Assembly (NCBI GenBank): GCA_021234155.1
Contig: JAJEKV010000003.1
Span: 27,819,166 to 27,883,165, forward strand
Origin: Isoetes taiwanensis
Taxonomy: Eukaryota; Streptophyta; Lycopodiopsida; Isoetales; Isoetaceae
Reading direction: 5' to 3'
Length of the DNA: 64,000 nt
Shown piece by piece: positions 1-11,135 of this stretch. Position numbers and translations under genes: made by a program. Every line of letters begins with the position of its first letter. The stretch's first letter is position 1. The notes under the pieces were generated by a model. The model worked only from the letters and a program-made list of their open reading frames with translations. It did no database searches and was not told where the DNA came from.

Positions 1-247
1 TTTTTTTGCAGAAGGTAATTAGTGGACAGGTGTGGTTGCAAAAATTGTCGATTTCAAACTGGGCGCAATATGGAGTTACTTTTGGCCACCTTGCTCTGCA
101 TTGTTCTCATAGCATTTCACATTTTACATTTTGTTAGCTAGGTTTCTTTATGTCATGGGAAGTAAGTTTCTATGTTGTTTTCTCTAAGTACCTCTTCTTT
201 ATAAGTTTTTATAATATAGGATAAATGCTTTAAAAAAAAAAGGTTAT
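1..247 (+). repeat. A-tailed dispersed repeat, copy 1
   Basis: This block and 1579-1820 are two direct copies of one sequence, very similar along about 240 bases and both ending in a run of A after ATAGGATAAATGCTT. An A-rich end on both copies suggests the 3' end of a non-LTR retroposon. No protein is readable in it. The copy is cut by the left edge of the window. Confidence 0.7.
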
Positions 248-1578
248 TTGGCTCAACCGAACGAGGAAAGGAAATGCCTCCCCTACATAACATGTTCAAG
301 ATGCAGACAAAATTTCCATATTACTATGTAAACGGAATATTGTAGTAGACCTTAGATTGTAGTAGAATATGAAATAATGCTTTTTGTAATACCGTTAGGA
401 AGTGACATGGAAAGCTATGAAAAGTCGTGTGGTGGAAGGCTATAAAAAGGCTCCACGTTTAGTTGTGTATAGATTACGACATGTAACTTCTGGAAGCCTG
501 TAAAGAAGGATTTCCTGCATATGTCTTGCATATGTCTGCACAAAGATACGTAAGTTCAATAATTTTTGACAGCTCATCAGATCTGACTTATTGGATACAC
601 ATCTGATGAGCTGTCAAAAATCTGATGAGCTGTCATGAAAGTCCAGATGTACCAATTTTAATGCATTCTAGTATTAAACATAAAAAACAAAAGAACGATT
701 CATGTCCATTCTCAGTCTTTTACATGGTGCAGTACGTTTATCAAATATTTAAAGTACATAACGTGCTCAAGGCATAGAATCTTACTTTGTATTGTGCTAA
801 CCACATTTGTGACTCAAAAGTGAGAAAGACATGACACATGTGATCAAGAGATAGAGCAACTCCAAAATGTTGTTCTCCGAATACATAGTTTCTAAAATAC
901 TGTATGGTTGCAGGAAAACCAAAGGGTCTGAGGGAGGGGTGTATCTAGTGGTCCACGGTAAGCACACTTTTCCTTGGTGCACCTGTAAACTGGAGCAGCT
1001 ATAAATACGACCCCTAAATAAAACAATTATATCGACTTCATTCACTAATGGATAGGCAGATCCTCTTCCTAGAGTTGCATTTTAAATATACGAGATGGGA
1101 CATTTTTTACTTATGAATAGCTTTGTTCTTGTTTAGTGACTACTCCATTGGGTTAGTAATTAAGAGATCTTATGTTCAAGTCTCTAGGGGTCCGTCATAT
1201 GTCGTCATGCATGCTGTCAATGTGGCATGATGTAGTCCTTCCGTATTATTAAGATTACATTATGGATTTATTCAAAGGTATGATGCTTAGCTTGTTTGCA
1301 TTCCGTATGTTTTGCTAGTATGGCATAGGGCGTTAATGTTTTCGTTGTGGTATAGCAAATCTTTCATATCTCAGTGTCCATCTCAAACCTTATTCTCATC
1401 CCAATTGGAATTTTGTCTTCGACGTCATCTCACCCCTTTCTCGCCATAGACTATCCCCGCATGCTTATGTCAACATTGCCTTTGAAGTTAGCTGCTTATG
1501 TACCACTCGGCCTTGAATTTGAATTAATCCTTGGCCTCCCCCGTGGCTTAGACTTGTTTTCTTCTTATTCTCCATTTT
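248..1578. other. Intergenic, no gene seen
   Basis: No coding homology was recognised. The stretch holds a perfect 20-bp inverted repeat (563-582 with 601-620) and a third partial copy of its arm at 621-634. Around 1125-1190 a T-arm-like segment (ATGTTCAAGTC) resembles the box B of a tRNA-derived SINE, but no full tRNA fold was established. The frame that opens at 1374 runs into the repeat at 1579 and is not supported as a gene. Confidence 0.5.
563..634. repeat. 20-bp perfect inverted repeat plus extra arm copy
   Basis: Arm 563-582 is the exact reverse complement of 601-620, with an 18-base loop. A further copy of part of the second arm (TCTGATGAGCTGTC) follows at 621-634, so one arm is tandemly repeated. 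Function unknown. Confidence 0.85.
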
Positions 1579-1820
1579 TTCGCAAAAGGTGCCAGTGGAC
1601 AGGTGTGGTTGCGAAAATTGTCGATTTTAAAACTGGGCGGAATATGGAGTTCTACTTTTGGCCACCTTGTGCATTGTTCTCATAGCATTTTGCATTTTAC
1701 ATTTTGTTAGCTAGGTTTCTTTATGTCATGGGAAGTAAGTTTCTATGTTGTTTTCTCTAGGTACCTCTTCTTTGTAAGTTTTTATAATATAGGATAAATG
1801 CTTAAAAAAAAAATTATTTG
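1579..1820 (+). repeat. A-tailed dispersed repeat, copy 2
   Basis: Direct copy of the block at 1-247, with small substitutions and a poly(A) run at about 1804-1813. Both copies share the same 3' terminal sequence before the A run, as expected of two insertions of one retroposon family. The stretch 1821-2075 that follows holds nothing recognisable. Confidence 0.7.
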
Positions 1821-2075
1821 GCGCGATTTTGAAATTGACATAATCCCAACATAAGTGCATTGTACCTAGTGCCATCACAATTTATTGTCATATGAGTCCA
1901 GCATAGTTGGGCTTAATTTTGCAAAATCTTGGCGATGTACAATACTTTTTTATTGAAGGTTGTCTATATTTATATTAAACGTTTAGAAAGTATTATAAAA
2001 ACCACTTTTTGCAAGGGAAGCATAACCCTATATGAAATGTTTTTCAAAAGTTATAGTCAAACTTAGAAAAAAGTG

Positions 2076-2423
2076 CTAGATGGCAGAATAACGAACTGAG
2101 TTATGAAAAGTAATAATCCCATTATTATCAAACATGTCTTTGACGAGAATCACCCACTTTACTTTCCAAAGCCTTGCTTCCCTCATGTCAGGATTGTCCA
2201 GAATTAGAGCTGGATTCCAGAAAATAGACTGCTCCATTGAAAGCCCTTTCTTCCAAAGGTACATATGCCTAATTTCCAACCAAGCTTTGATCCACTTCTT
2301 GATAATACCTGGGGTGTTAGCAAGGACGGAGAAAGAAAAATAAATTGAATGTGGAAGCTCCATATTTAGAGATCTCCATGAAGAGCTAAACAATATAATA
2401 TGATCTAAAATAGTATATAACAT
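2076..2423 (-). pseudogene. Possible LINE ORF2 C-terminal remnant
   Basis: A 115-codon open frame on the minus strand contains tryptophan-rich text and ends with a segment of the kind VKDMFDNNGIITF, which resembles the region after the polymerase domain in plant L1-type LINE ORF2 proteins. There is no reverse transcriptase motif and no poly(A) end next to it. It could equally be a chance frame. The assignment rests on general resemblance only. Confidence 0.3.
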
Positions 2424-3172
2424 ATGGCATTAGAATTTATTCCATTAGAATTTATATTTAACATTTTAATCCATACCCATACGCTATACCCCGCCTTTTT
2501 TTGTTACGTACACTCTATATCCCGATTTTTTCTCCCACCCATGCTTAAATTCGAAATTTGAAATTTAAGAAAGGGGGGAGATTTGGTACATACCGAGATT
2601 TAGGACATGTGTCACTGTCGAGATTTGGTACACATGCCCAAAATCGTGGCTATGGAGAACGCCCAAAATCCTGGCCATGGCATCAAGCTCCTGGCGTGTC
2701 TGCCTTCATCCTCGACTCCTTTCTCTTCTATCGTGGCATTGTGGTAGACAAGCGCCTCAAGGTTTTTGCCTTTGCAGTGTTTTCAGCAACCAGCAAGCAT
2801 CCGGCAACCAACAACCAGCATCTTGAGGCGTAGAGCAGAACTACCCAGCTAAAAGGGCCGATTAAAAGATTCGGGCAGGGAGCCAGGGACTGAAATATTC
2901 GGCAGCGGATTCAAACAGCACTCAGAAAAGGCTGAACAAGAGTCCATTCAAATCCCCTTCTCCTCCCTTTTGCTTTGCTTTCGAACCGCTTCCGAAGTAA
3001 ACTTTTGAGCTTTAGGGCGCTTTAGTTTTGAATCTGATTGACTTGAGCGGAAATAGGGATAGGTTCTGTACGTATGAAATTATTTTTCCAGAAGTCTGAA
3101 GTCCAAAAATACGTATGTTTGGCTTAAATACATTTTTTTCGTATTTTATACCGGCTGGCCGGAAAAAAAAAA
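2424..3172. other. Intergenic, no gene seen
   Basis: An open frame at 2558-2833 has no recognisable domain and is probably chance. The sequence from 2860 becomes richer in pyrimidine tracts and leads into the palindrome array. No splice-supported gene was found. Confidence 0.4.
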
Positions 3173-3436
3173 TTCGCGTAAGCGATTCCTTCTTGTTCGC
3201 TTACGCGAACATTTTTTCGCGTAAGCAAAAGCTTGTTTTTCGCTTACGCGAATCTGCTTCCCGACTTCGCGTAAGCGAAGTCTTCAGTTTCGCTTACGCG
3301 AAACTTTTTTCGCGTAAGCGAAACAGACAAATTCGCTTATGCGAATTTTTTTTTTGTTCGCGTAAGCTGTTTTATAAGTTTCGCTTACGCGAAAGGGGTT
3401 TCGCGTAAGCAAAACAGTAGTTTTCGCTTACGCGAA
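3173..3436. repeat. Array of twelve alternating 14-bp palindromic units
   Basis: Twelve copies of TTCGCGTAAGCGAA or its reverse complement start at 3173, 3196, 3216, 3239, 3266, 3289, 3309, 3332, 3355, 3380, 3400 and 3423. Their orientation alternates strictly at every step; copies 3, 9 and 11 are degenerate at one end and copy 8 has one internal change. Spacing is 20-27 bases, and a longer unit of about 91-93 bases containing four copies repeats nearly three times. Each copy can form a 5-bp stem with a GTAA or TTAC loop, and each pairs perfectly or nearly so with its neighbour. The spacers are mostly unrelated and T-rich. The arginine-rich open frame running through it is a by-product. Confidence 0.95.
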
Positions 3437-4109
3437 ATTTTTTTTATATATAACAAGGCGCCGTTTCATTATTTTTGCGCAGAACAAGGTAAACCACTGC
3501 GCCCTGCTCCACAACCTGTGCCCTTTTTGCCTTTTTTTTTTTCATTTTTTCTTAGTTTTTAGGCAAACCTAGTTAGTTTTCTGTTGTTTCTTTTATTGTA
3601 GGTCTGGGGTCCTCCATAGTGAGGCCCTCGCCTGTTGCCCCCCTCCATTGAGGGGCGTGATGATGGTGAGCGTCTCGTTCTATGGTCGAATCCAGACTGA
3701 TTTTTGTAAAAAAAATAATGAGAAAAAAAAAGAAATTCCTATTTCCTATTTTCGCATGCTTTTACTCTTCCAGGAAAAAAGGTATGATCCATAGTACTTA
3801 TGATGTAATGAAGAGGGTGAGACAGTTACTAGAATGGTCGTGCTGAAAGACCTTGTTCTTCCAAGTACATATTTCGGCCGGAGCTTTAAGATATGGATGA
3901 ATTTTGTCTAGTAGGGCTCCATGACTGTAGCTGAATTCCTGTAGTAGTTGCAGCGGATGGGAAGAGGGCCATGCCCTCTAGTACTGGTTGAGTTAAAGGC
4001 GGACGCTCATATCCTTCTGTTTGTAAAGAGGAAGAGGTCAAGATTGCTTAGACCATAGTACGAAGACATCATCTTATGCTATCTTGTTCTTAAATTCTTC
4101 CTATCAGGC
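3437..4109. other. Intergenic, no gene seen
   Basis: The sequence just after the palindrome array has a TATATATAA stretch (3445-3455), then T-rich tracts and a GAGGCCCTCG/GAGGGGCGTG region at 3620-3660. No coding or RNA gene is recognised. Confidence 0.4.
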
Positions 4110-4124
4110 CTATTGTGGAGCCTC

Positions 4125-4270
4125 AAATAAATGTAATCCATTTACTATTAATATAAAAATCTTACCCTCAAAAAAAAAATTTAAAAAAAAAAATAAAAAA
4201 CAATAAAACAGAAACAATAAAAAATGAGGAAAAAAATAATGAAAAAAAAATAAAAGAAAAAAATAAGAAT
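4125..4270 (+). repeat. LINE-type 3' tail with degenerate poly(A)
   Basis: TTAATATAAAAATCTTACC is followed by CTC and about 110 bases of almost pure A. The same tail signature occurs in reverse complement at 34832-34872, and a related one ends the LINE at 25671. This marks the 3' end of a retroposed sequence on the plus strand whose body upstream is not recognisable. Confidence 0.6.
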
Positions 4271-5040
4271 GAGAAATTTGGTTGCCTACCCTTTTTATCG
4301 ACAACAGTAGCAGTTAGGGTAGGAAGTTGACTAAGAGAGACTAGGTTTTAGAATTTCGGAGTGATCCTTGGCTGAGGCAGTGATCCTCGCCTGGTGTGCC
4401 ACATTGAATTGTGCCATGCCGAGGGTTGGTGTCATTGCTGATGTCGAGGATTGCTAGGGTCAACCTCCCATTGAGGTGTATAGCCCTCTCCTGATGCCGC
4501 TTGTTGGCTTCGGTCACGCGGTCCCGAAAGGTGGGTGTTGTACTCTTATGGAAAGGTGGGTGTTGTACTCTTATGGAAGGTTAGGAGAATATTTAATGAG
4601 ATATACCCTATTTTCTGACGGTGTTGTTGACGAAAGTCCAACACTAATATAGGGAGTGGTGTATATTTCATTAAATATTCGTGACTTTGCCAGGTGGTCT
4701 TATGCAATATGTTCAGTTGAGTGCCGCCAACCTCTATGAGGGAGTTTCCTTATGGAGCCAGTAGCTGGGTCAGATCATGAGTTAAACTTGTTGAAGAGAA
4801 TGAGAAAAATGCATTTCATATAACCGTGAACCGTAACCGTCAAACTCAGTAGATTAACCATAGAGTGCCTATAACCGTCAACTTGAAACTCAGTAGGGTG
4901 CCTATAACAGTCAAGCTTGAAACTTAGTAGTTTACTAGAATCTTAATGAACTATTTCACGGCTTATTGACACTCACTAAAGTGGGTTTTTTTTTTCCCAG
5001 ACTTTTAGGTATTGTTGCTGCTTTGCTACAGTTGGCATAT
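4271..5040. other. Intergenic with short tandem and inverted repeats
   Basis: A 28-bp unit ending in TTGTACTCTTATGG is tandemly doubled at about 4525-4577. A 20-bp inverted repeat with one mismatch joins 4587-4606 and 4661-4680. Three loose copies of a roughly 45-base unit containing ATAACCGTCAA lie at 4822-4930. No gene is seen. Confidence 0.6.
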
Positions 5041-5424
5041 CGCTAGCTATACACAGTTTCTTCTAAAGCTGCTATGAATCCACAAGAGTTAGACGGGCTT
5101 AGACTAGAAGCAGCAGAGCCTCACATGAGCCCTAAAGAAGGATCTAGGATAGAGCAGAGCCTCACATGAACCCAGAGGCCGAGTCCTCTACTCAGATGCA
5201 GAGGAAAAGATCAAGACCCCAACAGCCATGGTCTTCCTTAAGACCTGCTTTAATGAATTGGCTCTGTGAGCGAATATGTGCTGCCACCCCATCTGAGTTA
5301 GAGTTGATTACTACAACAGACGAAGGATGGCTAGACCCACTCAAGTCTCATGAGAGATGCTGAGAGAGCTTTTGGCCTCGAATGATAGACCTAGAACCTG
5401 AAAAGATTGCGAGATCTTGGAACC

Positions 5425-5928
5425 AGCAATATAAGGAATGTGATGGACATGAACACCAAATATGGAGGTTTTGCAGCAGCACTTATAGGCCATCCTGTAT
5501 GGGTCATGAATGTGGTATCTTCCTATGCAAAGAACACACTTGGAGTTGTATATGATAGAGGTTTAATTGGCACATTAAATGACTGGTTAGTTTTTTTGTC
5601 ATTTTCTTACAGTGTATTTGAAAGATAGTTAATACAAAACATTGTTGAAATGCAGGTGTGAGGCATTCTCAACTTATCCAAGAAGTTATGACTTACTTCA
5701 TGTGGCTGGACTTTTCAGTGAGGAGAGTGGAAGGTATATAAAAGTAAACGCTTGTAATTGTGCATGCCAAAAATATCAAATCTCATGGCTTGTATTTTCA
5801 GGTGTGAAATGAAATTTGTTATGCTGGAAATGGATCGAATTCTTAGGCCAAATGGCTACGTTATCATATCTGATATGCCAGAAATTATACAAAAGGCTAC
5901 TGCAACGAAACTGAGAAAGGTTCCTTAG
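5425..5928 (+). pseudogene. PMT-family methyltransferase remnant (QUA2-like)
   Basis: Three exons give a continuous piece of a plant Golgi putative methyltransferase (Methyltransf_29/DUF248, the QUASIMODO2 group). Exon one ends at 5585, intron one is 5586-5655, exon two is 5656-5733, intron two is 5734-5801 and exon three is 5802-5928; both introns are GT-AG. Readable hallmarks are IRNVMDMN, GGFAAALI, VWVMNVVSSY, VYDRGLIGT, the CEAFSTYP motif after the first intron, and EMDRILRPNGYVIISD. Family members are about 600-680 residues, act in the Golgi, and influence pectin (homogalacturonan). Here the N-terminal membrane anchor and most of the domain are absent upstream, and the frame stops at KLRKVP before the usual C-terminal strand. 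It is best read as a gene fragment. The exact left end is unclear. Confidence 0.75.
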
Positions 5929-6940
5929 ATACTCACGTTTTGTTATTATGCCAAAAGCAGTTTTGGACTTCAAGCGCATATTAGTAAGCCATAACGTCCA
6001 ACCCATTTTTGTGACATGAGATTTAATTTAATACAATGCTCAAATTTAGATTCCCATTTTACATAGGATACCCAACGTGGAAAGTTGGTTTAATCATTTA
6101 TCGCTTCATAATGTGCAAGTTCGAACAACATTGCAATGAGTTTGCCCAAGAGACATTGCAACATGTCATTGTTTGGTCTTGTTACAATAGTTTGATGAGC
6201 TAGACTAGAGTCTATTTTCATGGTTTATCATAGGGTTATCTACGTAGATGTCCTAAGATAGCCCGACCATACAAAGGGACGCACTTGTGACTCCACCACT
6301 CGTGTGGAGTAAGATTCTCTAAAGAATATTTTGAGGGAAATCTTCGAGTAAGTAGGTTTTTCTAATGTAACATGTCCCCACCTTCACATATAACTTTGTT
6401 TCAAACCTACGAGCAAACCAATGGAGCACTCCACTATGGCATGTGAAGAAGATGTGGTGGCCCTAAGGCTAGGAACCCGGACCAGACAAAAAAAGTAACT
6501 AAGGGTAGGAACCTACCCAAAAACAAAAAGTATTAATGCCAAAAGAAAGAAAAAAGCTCAAGAAACACTCATGCAGCACGAACCATGCCGTAAATAGCCA
6601 TGCCGTAAATAGCCAAAGCTGTAGCTAAAAAGTTATGGCTAGAATTGTCTTTTTATGGATAATAAACAGTTCATTTGTATGGTTCACTTCAATTCATAAA
6701 AAAACAATACCAACTAGACCCTTCACAAATTAACATGGAACAACCAACATACAATAACTATACAAATGATTCTCTTCTGCTTCTATGATTTGAAGCAGAA
6801 TTTGTCAAATCATAACTATTCTTGTGAGACTCCCTATAGCAATAAAACAACAATCACATGGAAAGTGAAGTGGCTTTTTTATTTAGCGTTCAAAAAACAA
6901 GGTACAATAGTATCGTAGTAGAAATGAATGGCTACAAAAT
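5929..6940. other. Intergenic, no gene seen
   Basis: No continuation of the methyltransferase was found. A 15-base unit CATGCCGTAAATAGC is tandemly doubled near 6586-6615. The rest is AT-rich with no recognised coding or RNA feature. Confidence 0.4.
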
Positions 6941-7920
6941 ATTAAGCCAAAAGAAACCCCAGAAGTAGACAATCACCGAGGGTTTCACTAAGACAGAGAT
7001 AAGCCACAATAAAACTTGGAGTCGGAGATTTATCAACCGGAATAAAAACCCCGCCCTTTCGGGTTTTCGAGGAAAACCATGAGGATAAATAACGGACTAG
7101 GCGCCATGCAAATGCTTCATCCATCCAACATCTTGACAATAATCCTTGCGTATCCACAATCTCCACATAGCAATTGCAAACGAAAATGACCATAATAGCT
7201 TGATAGGTTGAAAAAAGGTTGAGAATTTGTCCATAGTCGAAGCCATGGCCCCAATTTGAATGGGGCTTGAATTAGACCTAAAAGAGCAAAAAACTTTACA
7301 GTGAAACACGTTAAGAAATCGTTAATAATGTAAAAATCAATTAAAAAGCATATACAAGAACAAATCGACTTCAATATGAAGCAAGAATTAAGCAAACCAC
7401 CCATTTAAAATGAACACAAGACAAGGGACAAATGAGCATGACAGCTTGATAGAGTGAAGAAGCAAGATATAATGTTGAAAATTTGTGATGTTCATGATGC
7501 CGTGGTCCAATAGAATGATGCTTGAAATAGATCTAAAATAACAAGAACATGGCAGCTTGAAAGAGCGAAAAAGTAAGAAAAAATGTTGAAATTTTTATCC
7601 ATAGACATGAAGCCACAACCCAGACTAGATCTTGAAAATGAAACATGTTAAGGAACCATTAGTCATGTCGAAATCAACAAACAAGCATATACAAGGACAT
7701 ATCAAGTTCAATATGCAGTAAGAACTGAAATGAGCATAAGCCAAAGGGGCGAGGAAGAACATCTGCCTAGCCAGGAACAACATCTGCAAACTAGTGAGGG
7801 GAAGATCATCCGCCCAAACAATACAACAAAGAAAACCGGGGGGGGGAGAACATCTGCCTAATCGGAAAATATCAAATGCAACTAAGGCATGGAAGAACAT
7901 CCGCCCATAAAGTGGCCCAA
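6941..7920. repeat. Degenerate long tandem repeats
   Basis: Segments around 7197-7400, 7440-7560 and 7555-7760 share ordered blocks: CAGCTTGA(T/A)AGAG(T/C)GAA, then TTGTCCATAG-like, then AAACA(C/T)GTTAAG, then AAGCATATACAAG. They are diverged copies of one unit in direct orientation. A short segment near 7030-7075 also carries, in reverse complement, the CCTCGAAAACCC hairpin block seen at 22795. No protein is recognised. Confidence 0.55.
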
Positions 7921-8535
7921 TTGTAAAAACGTATATTTCTAACTTAAGGTTTCTATAGTTTTGTATAGGTATTGTATAGAAAAACTGTAGAAGTCTGAGC
8001 TGGAGGGCGAGTTTTGACCCCAGATGACTCTAGGGTTTTGAGTGCGGTTAAGCCGGTAAAACAATCTTAGGTTGAATGGTTTAGTTTTCAAGATATTTTT
8101 TGGAAAGCGGTGGTGATGGCGGTGGAGCAGCCGAGTGGCGATGGCACTGGAGCAGCTTTGGAGAAAGGGATGAATGGGCGTGAAAGGCCGAAAGGAAAAG
8201 GGCGGTTTTCTGTTTTCTGTTTAGTTGAAGAGGTTCCCGGCTGGCTTCCAACTGACGATTCCTTTGCTGTTTCGGCTTCTCCCACAGACAACGCTGTATT
8301 ATACAGATGGCAGATTATCTAGCAAAGAAATGGCACCTTCTGAGGGATTTTGAGCCTTTTTCTGTGTTTGGTGCGACTTCTTGTTGTGCTTTTGTGGAAG
8401 TTCCTACGGCAGGAGGCTTCAACGCCTTGACTTGGAACTGTGTTAAATAGGTATCTTGTTATTGTACTTCTTGTAGCAGGGTATTAGTTTGGCAGCAGGC
8501 AAATGATTGCATCATTGACTCGAATTTATATTCAT
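7921..8535. other. Intergenic, no recognised gene
   Basis: A 70-codon frame at 8110-8322 on the plus strand and another opposite it have no recognisable domain. Composition is somewhat more GC-rich at 8100-8300. It could be an exon of an unknown gene, but there is no supporting motif. Confidence 0.3.
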
Positions 8536-9034
8536 ACATCTTTCCTTCAAAAGGAAATAGCAAGAGAACTGGAAATAGTATCTGCAAAAGATTAATTTCT
8601 GTTGTGAGTTTGCAGAATGCCAATGACATATTTAAGCTGCTTGCTTGGTTCTTCTCTTATGTTCCGCCCAAAATAGCTCACATCTGGGATAGTTTTGTTT
8701 TGCCCAGGTTAATGTGGAGGGATCCTCTATTTGCTGCTGAACTATCCGATATAGTGCCAAAAACAAAACCTTGAAGTTCTAGCTAGCCAAACAGGTATTT
8801 GTCACCTCCCTAGATATAATCTTTATACATTTTAAAGCGGAGTAAAATAATAGAACTATAATGTTCTTTTCGTACTATGGTTCAAGATATTAGCTAAATG
8901 TAAACATTAGCTTGTTTTCATACATCTTTCCTTCAAAAGGAAATAGCAAGAGAACTGAAAATGGTATCTGCAAAAGATTAATTTCTGTTGTGAGTGTGCA
9001 AAATGCCAATGAAATATTTAAGCTGCTTGCTTGG
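8536..9034. repeat. Direct duplication of about 120 bp
   Basis: The block 8536-8655 recurs at about 8918-9034 with a few substitutions; both begin near TCATACATCTTTCCTTC and end near AAGCTGCTTGCTTGGT. About 260 bases of unrelated sequence separate them. Neither copy has a terminal A run or inverted ends, so a local segmental duplication is the simplest reading. Confidence 0.85.
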
Positions 9035-9129
9035 TGATTTTGGCAGGCATAGGTATGGATTGCTGCTTGATGTTCAGCACGCACAACACAATTGTCGAAA
9101 AGGGAAGGAGTGCTTCTTGATTTGAACAT

Positions 9130-9230
9130 TTAGGGGTTGTTCACATGTTTGTTTGGAAGTGTTGTGGTTCTGCCTAGTGTTGGCAGGGGGTTCAAATCCC
9201 CTTAAAAACTGTTTTGTGAGATGATTGTGT
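9130..9230 (+). repeat. Possible tRNA-derived SINE head
   Basis: GGGGGTTCAAATCCCC at about 9184-9199 is an ideal tRNA T-arm with box B. No matching acceptor stem or clear box A was found, so this is more likely a tRNA-derived SINE relic than a tRNA gene. Confidence 0.3.
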
Positions 9231-9470
9231 GTTGACCTGTATATTGACTTATTGCAAAGGTTAAACAATCTTATGCTGAGGTGGAAAATGGGATTTGACC
9301 CCATCACCGATTTGGTCATAGGAAGGAATATGCGTGAGAATATTATGTAAATCAATGGCCCAAAACAAGCGATAAAGGGAAACAAGCGATAAAGGGAAAC
9401 TACAAACAAAGGAAATGTAAACAAACAAGGTGAGGAGAAACGTTGGCCACAAATTTCAAGTACATTGCAA

Positions 9471-9672
9471 TATGCACCCAAACCAAAGGGGGTTTAAGGG
9501 GGGTTTTAATTTAAATGTGTTGGACCCAATAGTTGTGAATATCTAGCATTATAACAGGGGGTTTTTTTTGTGATTTTATACGCTTTTTGGCATGGTTTTC
9601 ATATGATTTCATGGGCGTATTTCAAAAAATGTACTAATGCGTACATCTAGAGTGCGCACTATATTTTAGCCT
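9471..9672 (+). repeat. Dispersed repeat segments shared with 12.7, 39.8 and 42 kb
   Basis: The first part, containing ATATGCACCCAAACCAAAGG, recurs on the plus strand near 39771 and on the minus strand near 12783. The second part (9556-9672), with ACATCTAGAGTGC near its end, recurs in reverse complement at about 41999-42118. These are pieces of mobile or once-mobile repeats of unknown class. Confidence 0.7.
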
Positions 9673-10904
9673 CATATTTGTATAGTTTTTGTGTTGTCTA
9701 ATTTTCCCCTATCTTTAGTTCGAGATCAAGGGCTCATAATGGAAGCCCCCTTTTGCTACTATAATTACATGCAGTGCAGGGCTTGAATTTGACGGCTTTC
9801 ATGCTTGTTTTTTGGATTTTTGCCCGTCAAAACAGGTGAAAAAATAATCTGTATGGCAAATGAAGGGTAGCACTTGGGCAATTGCCCGTCATAGAGAAGG
9901 GCAACTACAAGACATACTCGTCATTTGAAAGGCTAGGAACAGAGAAATGCCTATCATTTTTCTTGCTATATAGCTTTATAAATTTTAAACATTTATATTA
10001 TTATTGATTATAATATCTCTGTACATCCCATTTTTTAACCGAACTTAAAATAAGTATACATTATAGATACCAAAGAACCATTGACATTAGAAATCTCTTA
10101 TTTCTTATTGTTCCATTCCATGCATTGCATTTGCATTACCAAGTACCAACCAACCAACCAAATACCATGAAATTTTCCTACTTGAGAGAGGGGTTTCTCT
10201 CGTCAAAATGCTATTAAGAGTGCCATAAGAGCATAAACTTAGAAACACTTGATGCCACAATGTGTGTGTCCTTGTGGAATGAACCATTTGAAAGCATAGA
10301 TTGGCAAGATTGGTATGAAGTGAAGCAAAAGAGAAGAATGCCACTTGAATAAGTTTTTGTGATTGATTTTAAACTTTAAACTACTATTTTTGTTTTAGTA
10401 GTATCTATGTAACAACTTCATTATGTATTTCATGAATGCCTTGTTCTATGTATCTATCTATTCTATCTATGTTTTTGCGGAAAAAAACTGGTTTCTGTCA
10501 TCTTAAATTTTTTTATTGCATTTGAAAGGCTTGAATTTAGGAACTTCCTGTCACGCGAAAGGTGTAAATTTATTTTGCCCGTCCCCGGAAAATTAAGAGC
10601 GGGCCGTCAAATTCGAGCACTGATGCAGTGATGGCATTCATATGAATAATGTTTGAACAGCCATGTAGATAATTATTATTGGGACGTGCTAAAAACGGCC
10701 AAAGTGTTAAAAACATAGAACAGACTGTATTTTCGTTGTACGGTGGAACAGTGCCGGACTTGAACAGAACGGATTTTGTGTGCCGAATTTGCTGCCGTTT
10801 CTTTCACCTTTGCTGCCGATTTGCCTACATAGCTAGTTTGGCTACCTAGCTAGTTACTTGTTTGTATCTAAAATACAATTCAGAGACAATTTACAACATG
10901 CAGA
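9673..10904. other. Intergenic, no gene seen
   Basis: AT-rich sequence with short CAAC repeats near 10148. Open frames here have no recognisable domain. Nothing further can be supported. Confidence 0.4.
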
Positions 10905-11135
10905 CCTCGAGGTCTTAGTTTCTAGGGTAAGGCTTGCTTTTGATTCACACAGAAAAAGGAGCCGGGTGGGTTTGGCTACGAGCTTTGAATCCCCTTTCTG
11001 ACTTGGCATATCCGTGCAATATCTTCTTTCCAGGAGCAGGCTTTTCCATAATCGAGGTCTTAGTTTCTAGGGTAAGTCTTCCTCTTCGATACACACAGAA
11101 CAAGGAGCCGGGTTTAGATACAAGCTTTAAATTCC
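10905..11135 (+). repeat. Pair of direct repeats
   Basis: TCGAGGTCTTAGTTTCTAGG followed by GTAAG occurs at about 10907 and again at about 11057. In both places it is followed after about 25-30 bases by ACACAGAA, AAGGAGCCGGGT and a diverged continuation. The two units are about 150 bases apart. Each carries a GTAAG that could serve as a splice donor, but no reading frame supports a gene. Confidence 0.7.

Noticed and set aside
621-650. Hammerhead ribozyme-like core (CTGATGAG followed by GAAA and GTC)
   Set aside because: The order of conserved letters is suggestive, but no stem II can form between CTGATGA and GAAA, and no stem I or III partner was found. The CTGATGAG comes from the local hairpin repeat.
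3115-3408. Arginine-rich 97-codon open frame
   Set aside because: It is a translation of the palindrome array and has no homology beyond the repeat pattern.
3173-3436. CRISPR array
   Set aside because: Repeats are 14 bp, alternate in orientation, and have unequal short T-rich spacers. There is no leader or cas gene, and the window is plant nuclear DNA.
9074-9481. 135-codon minus-strand frame
   Set aside because: It crosses repeat segments and a SINE-like T-arm, and no domain is recognisable.
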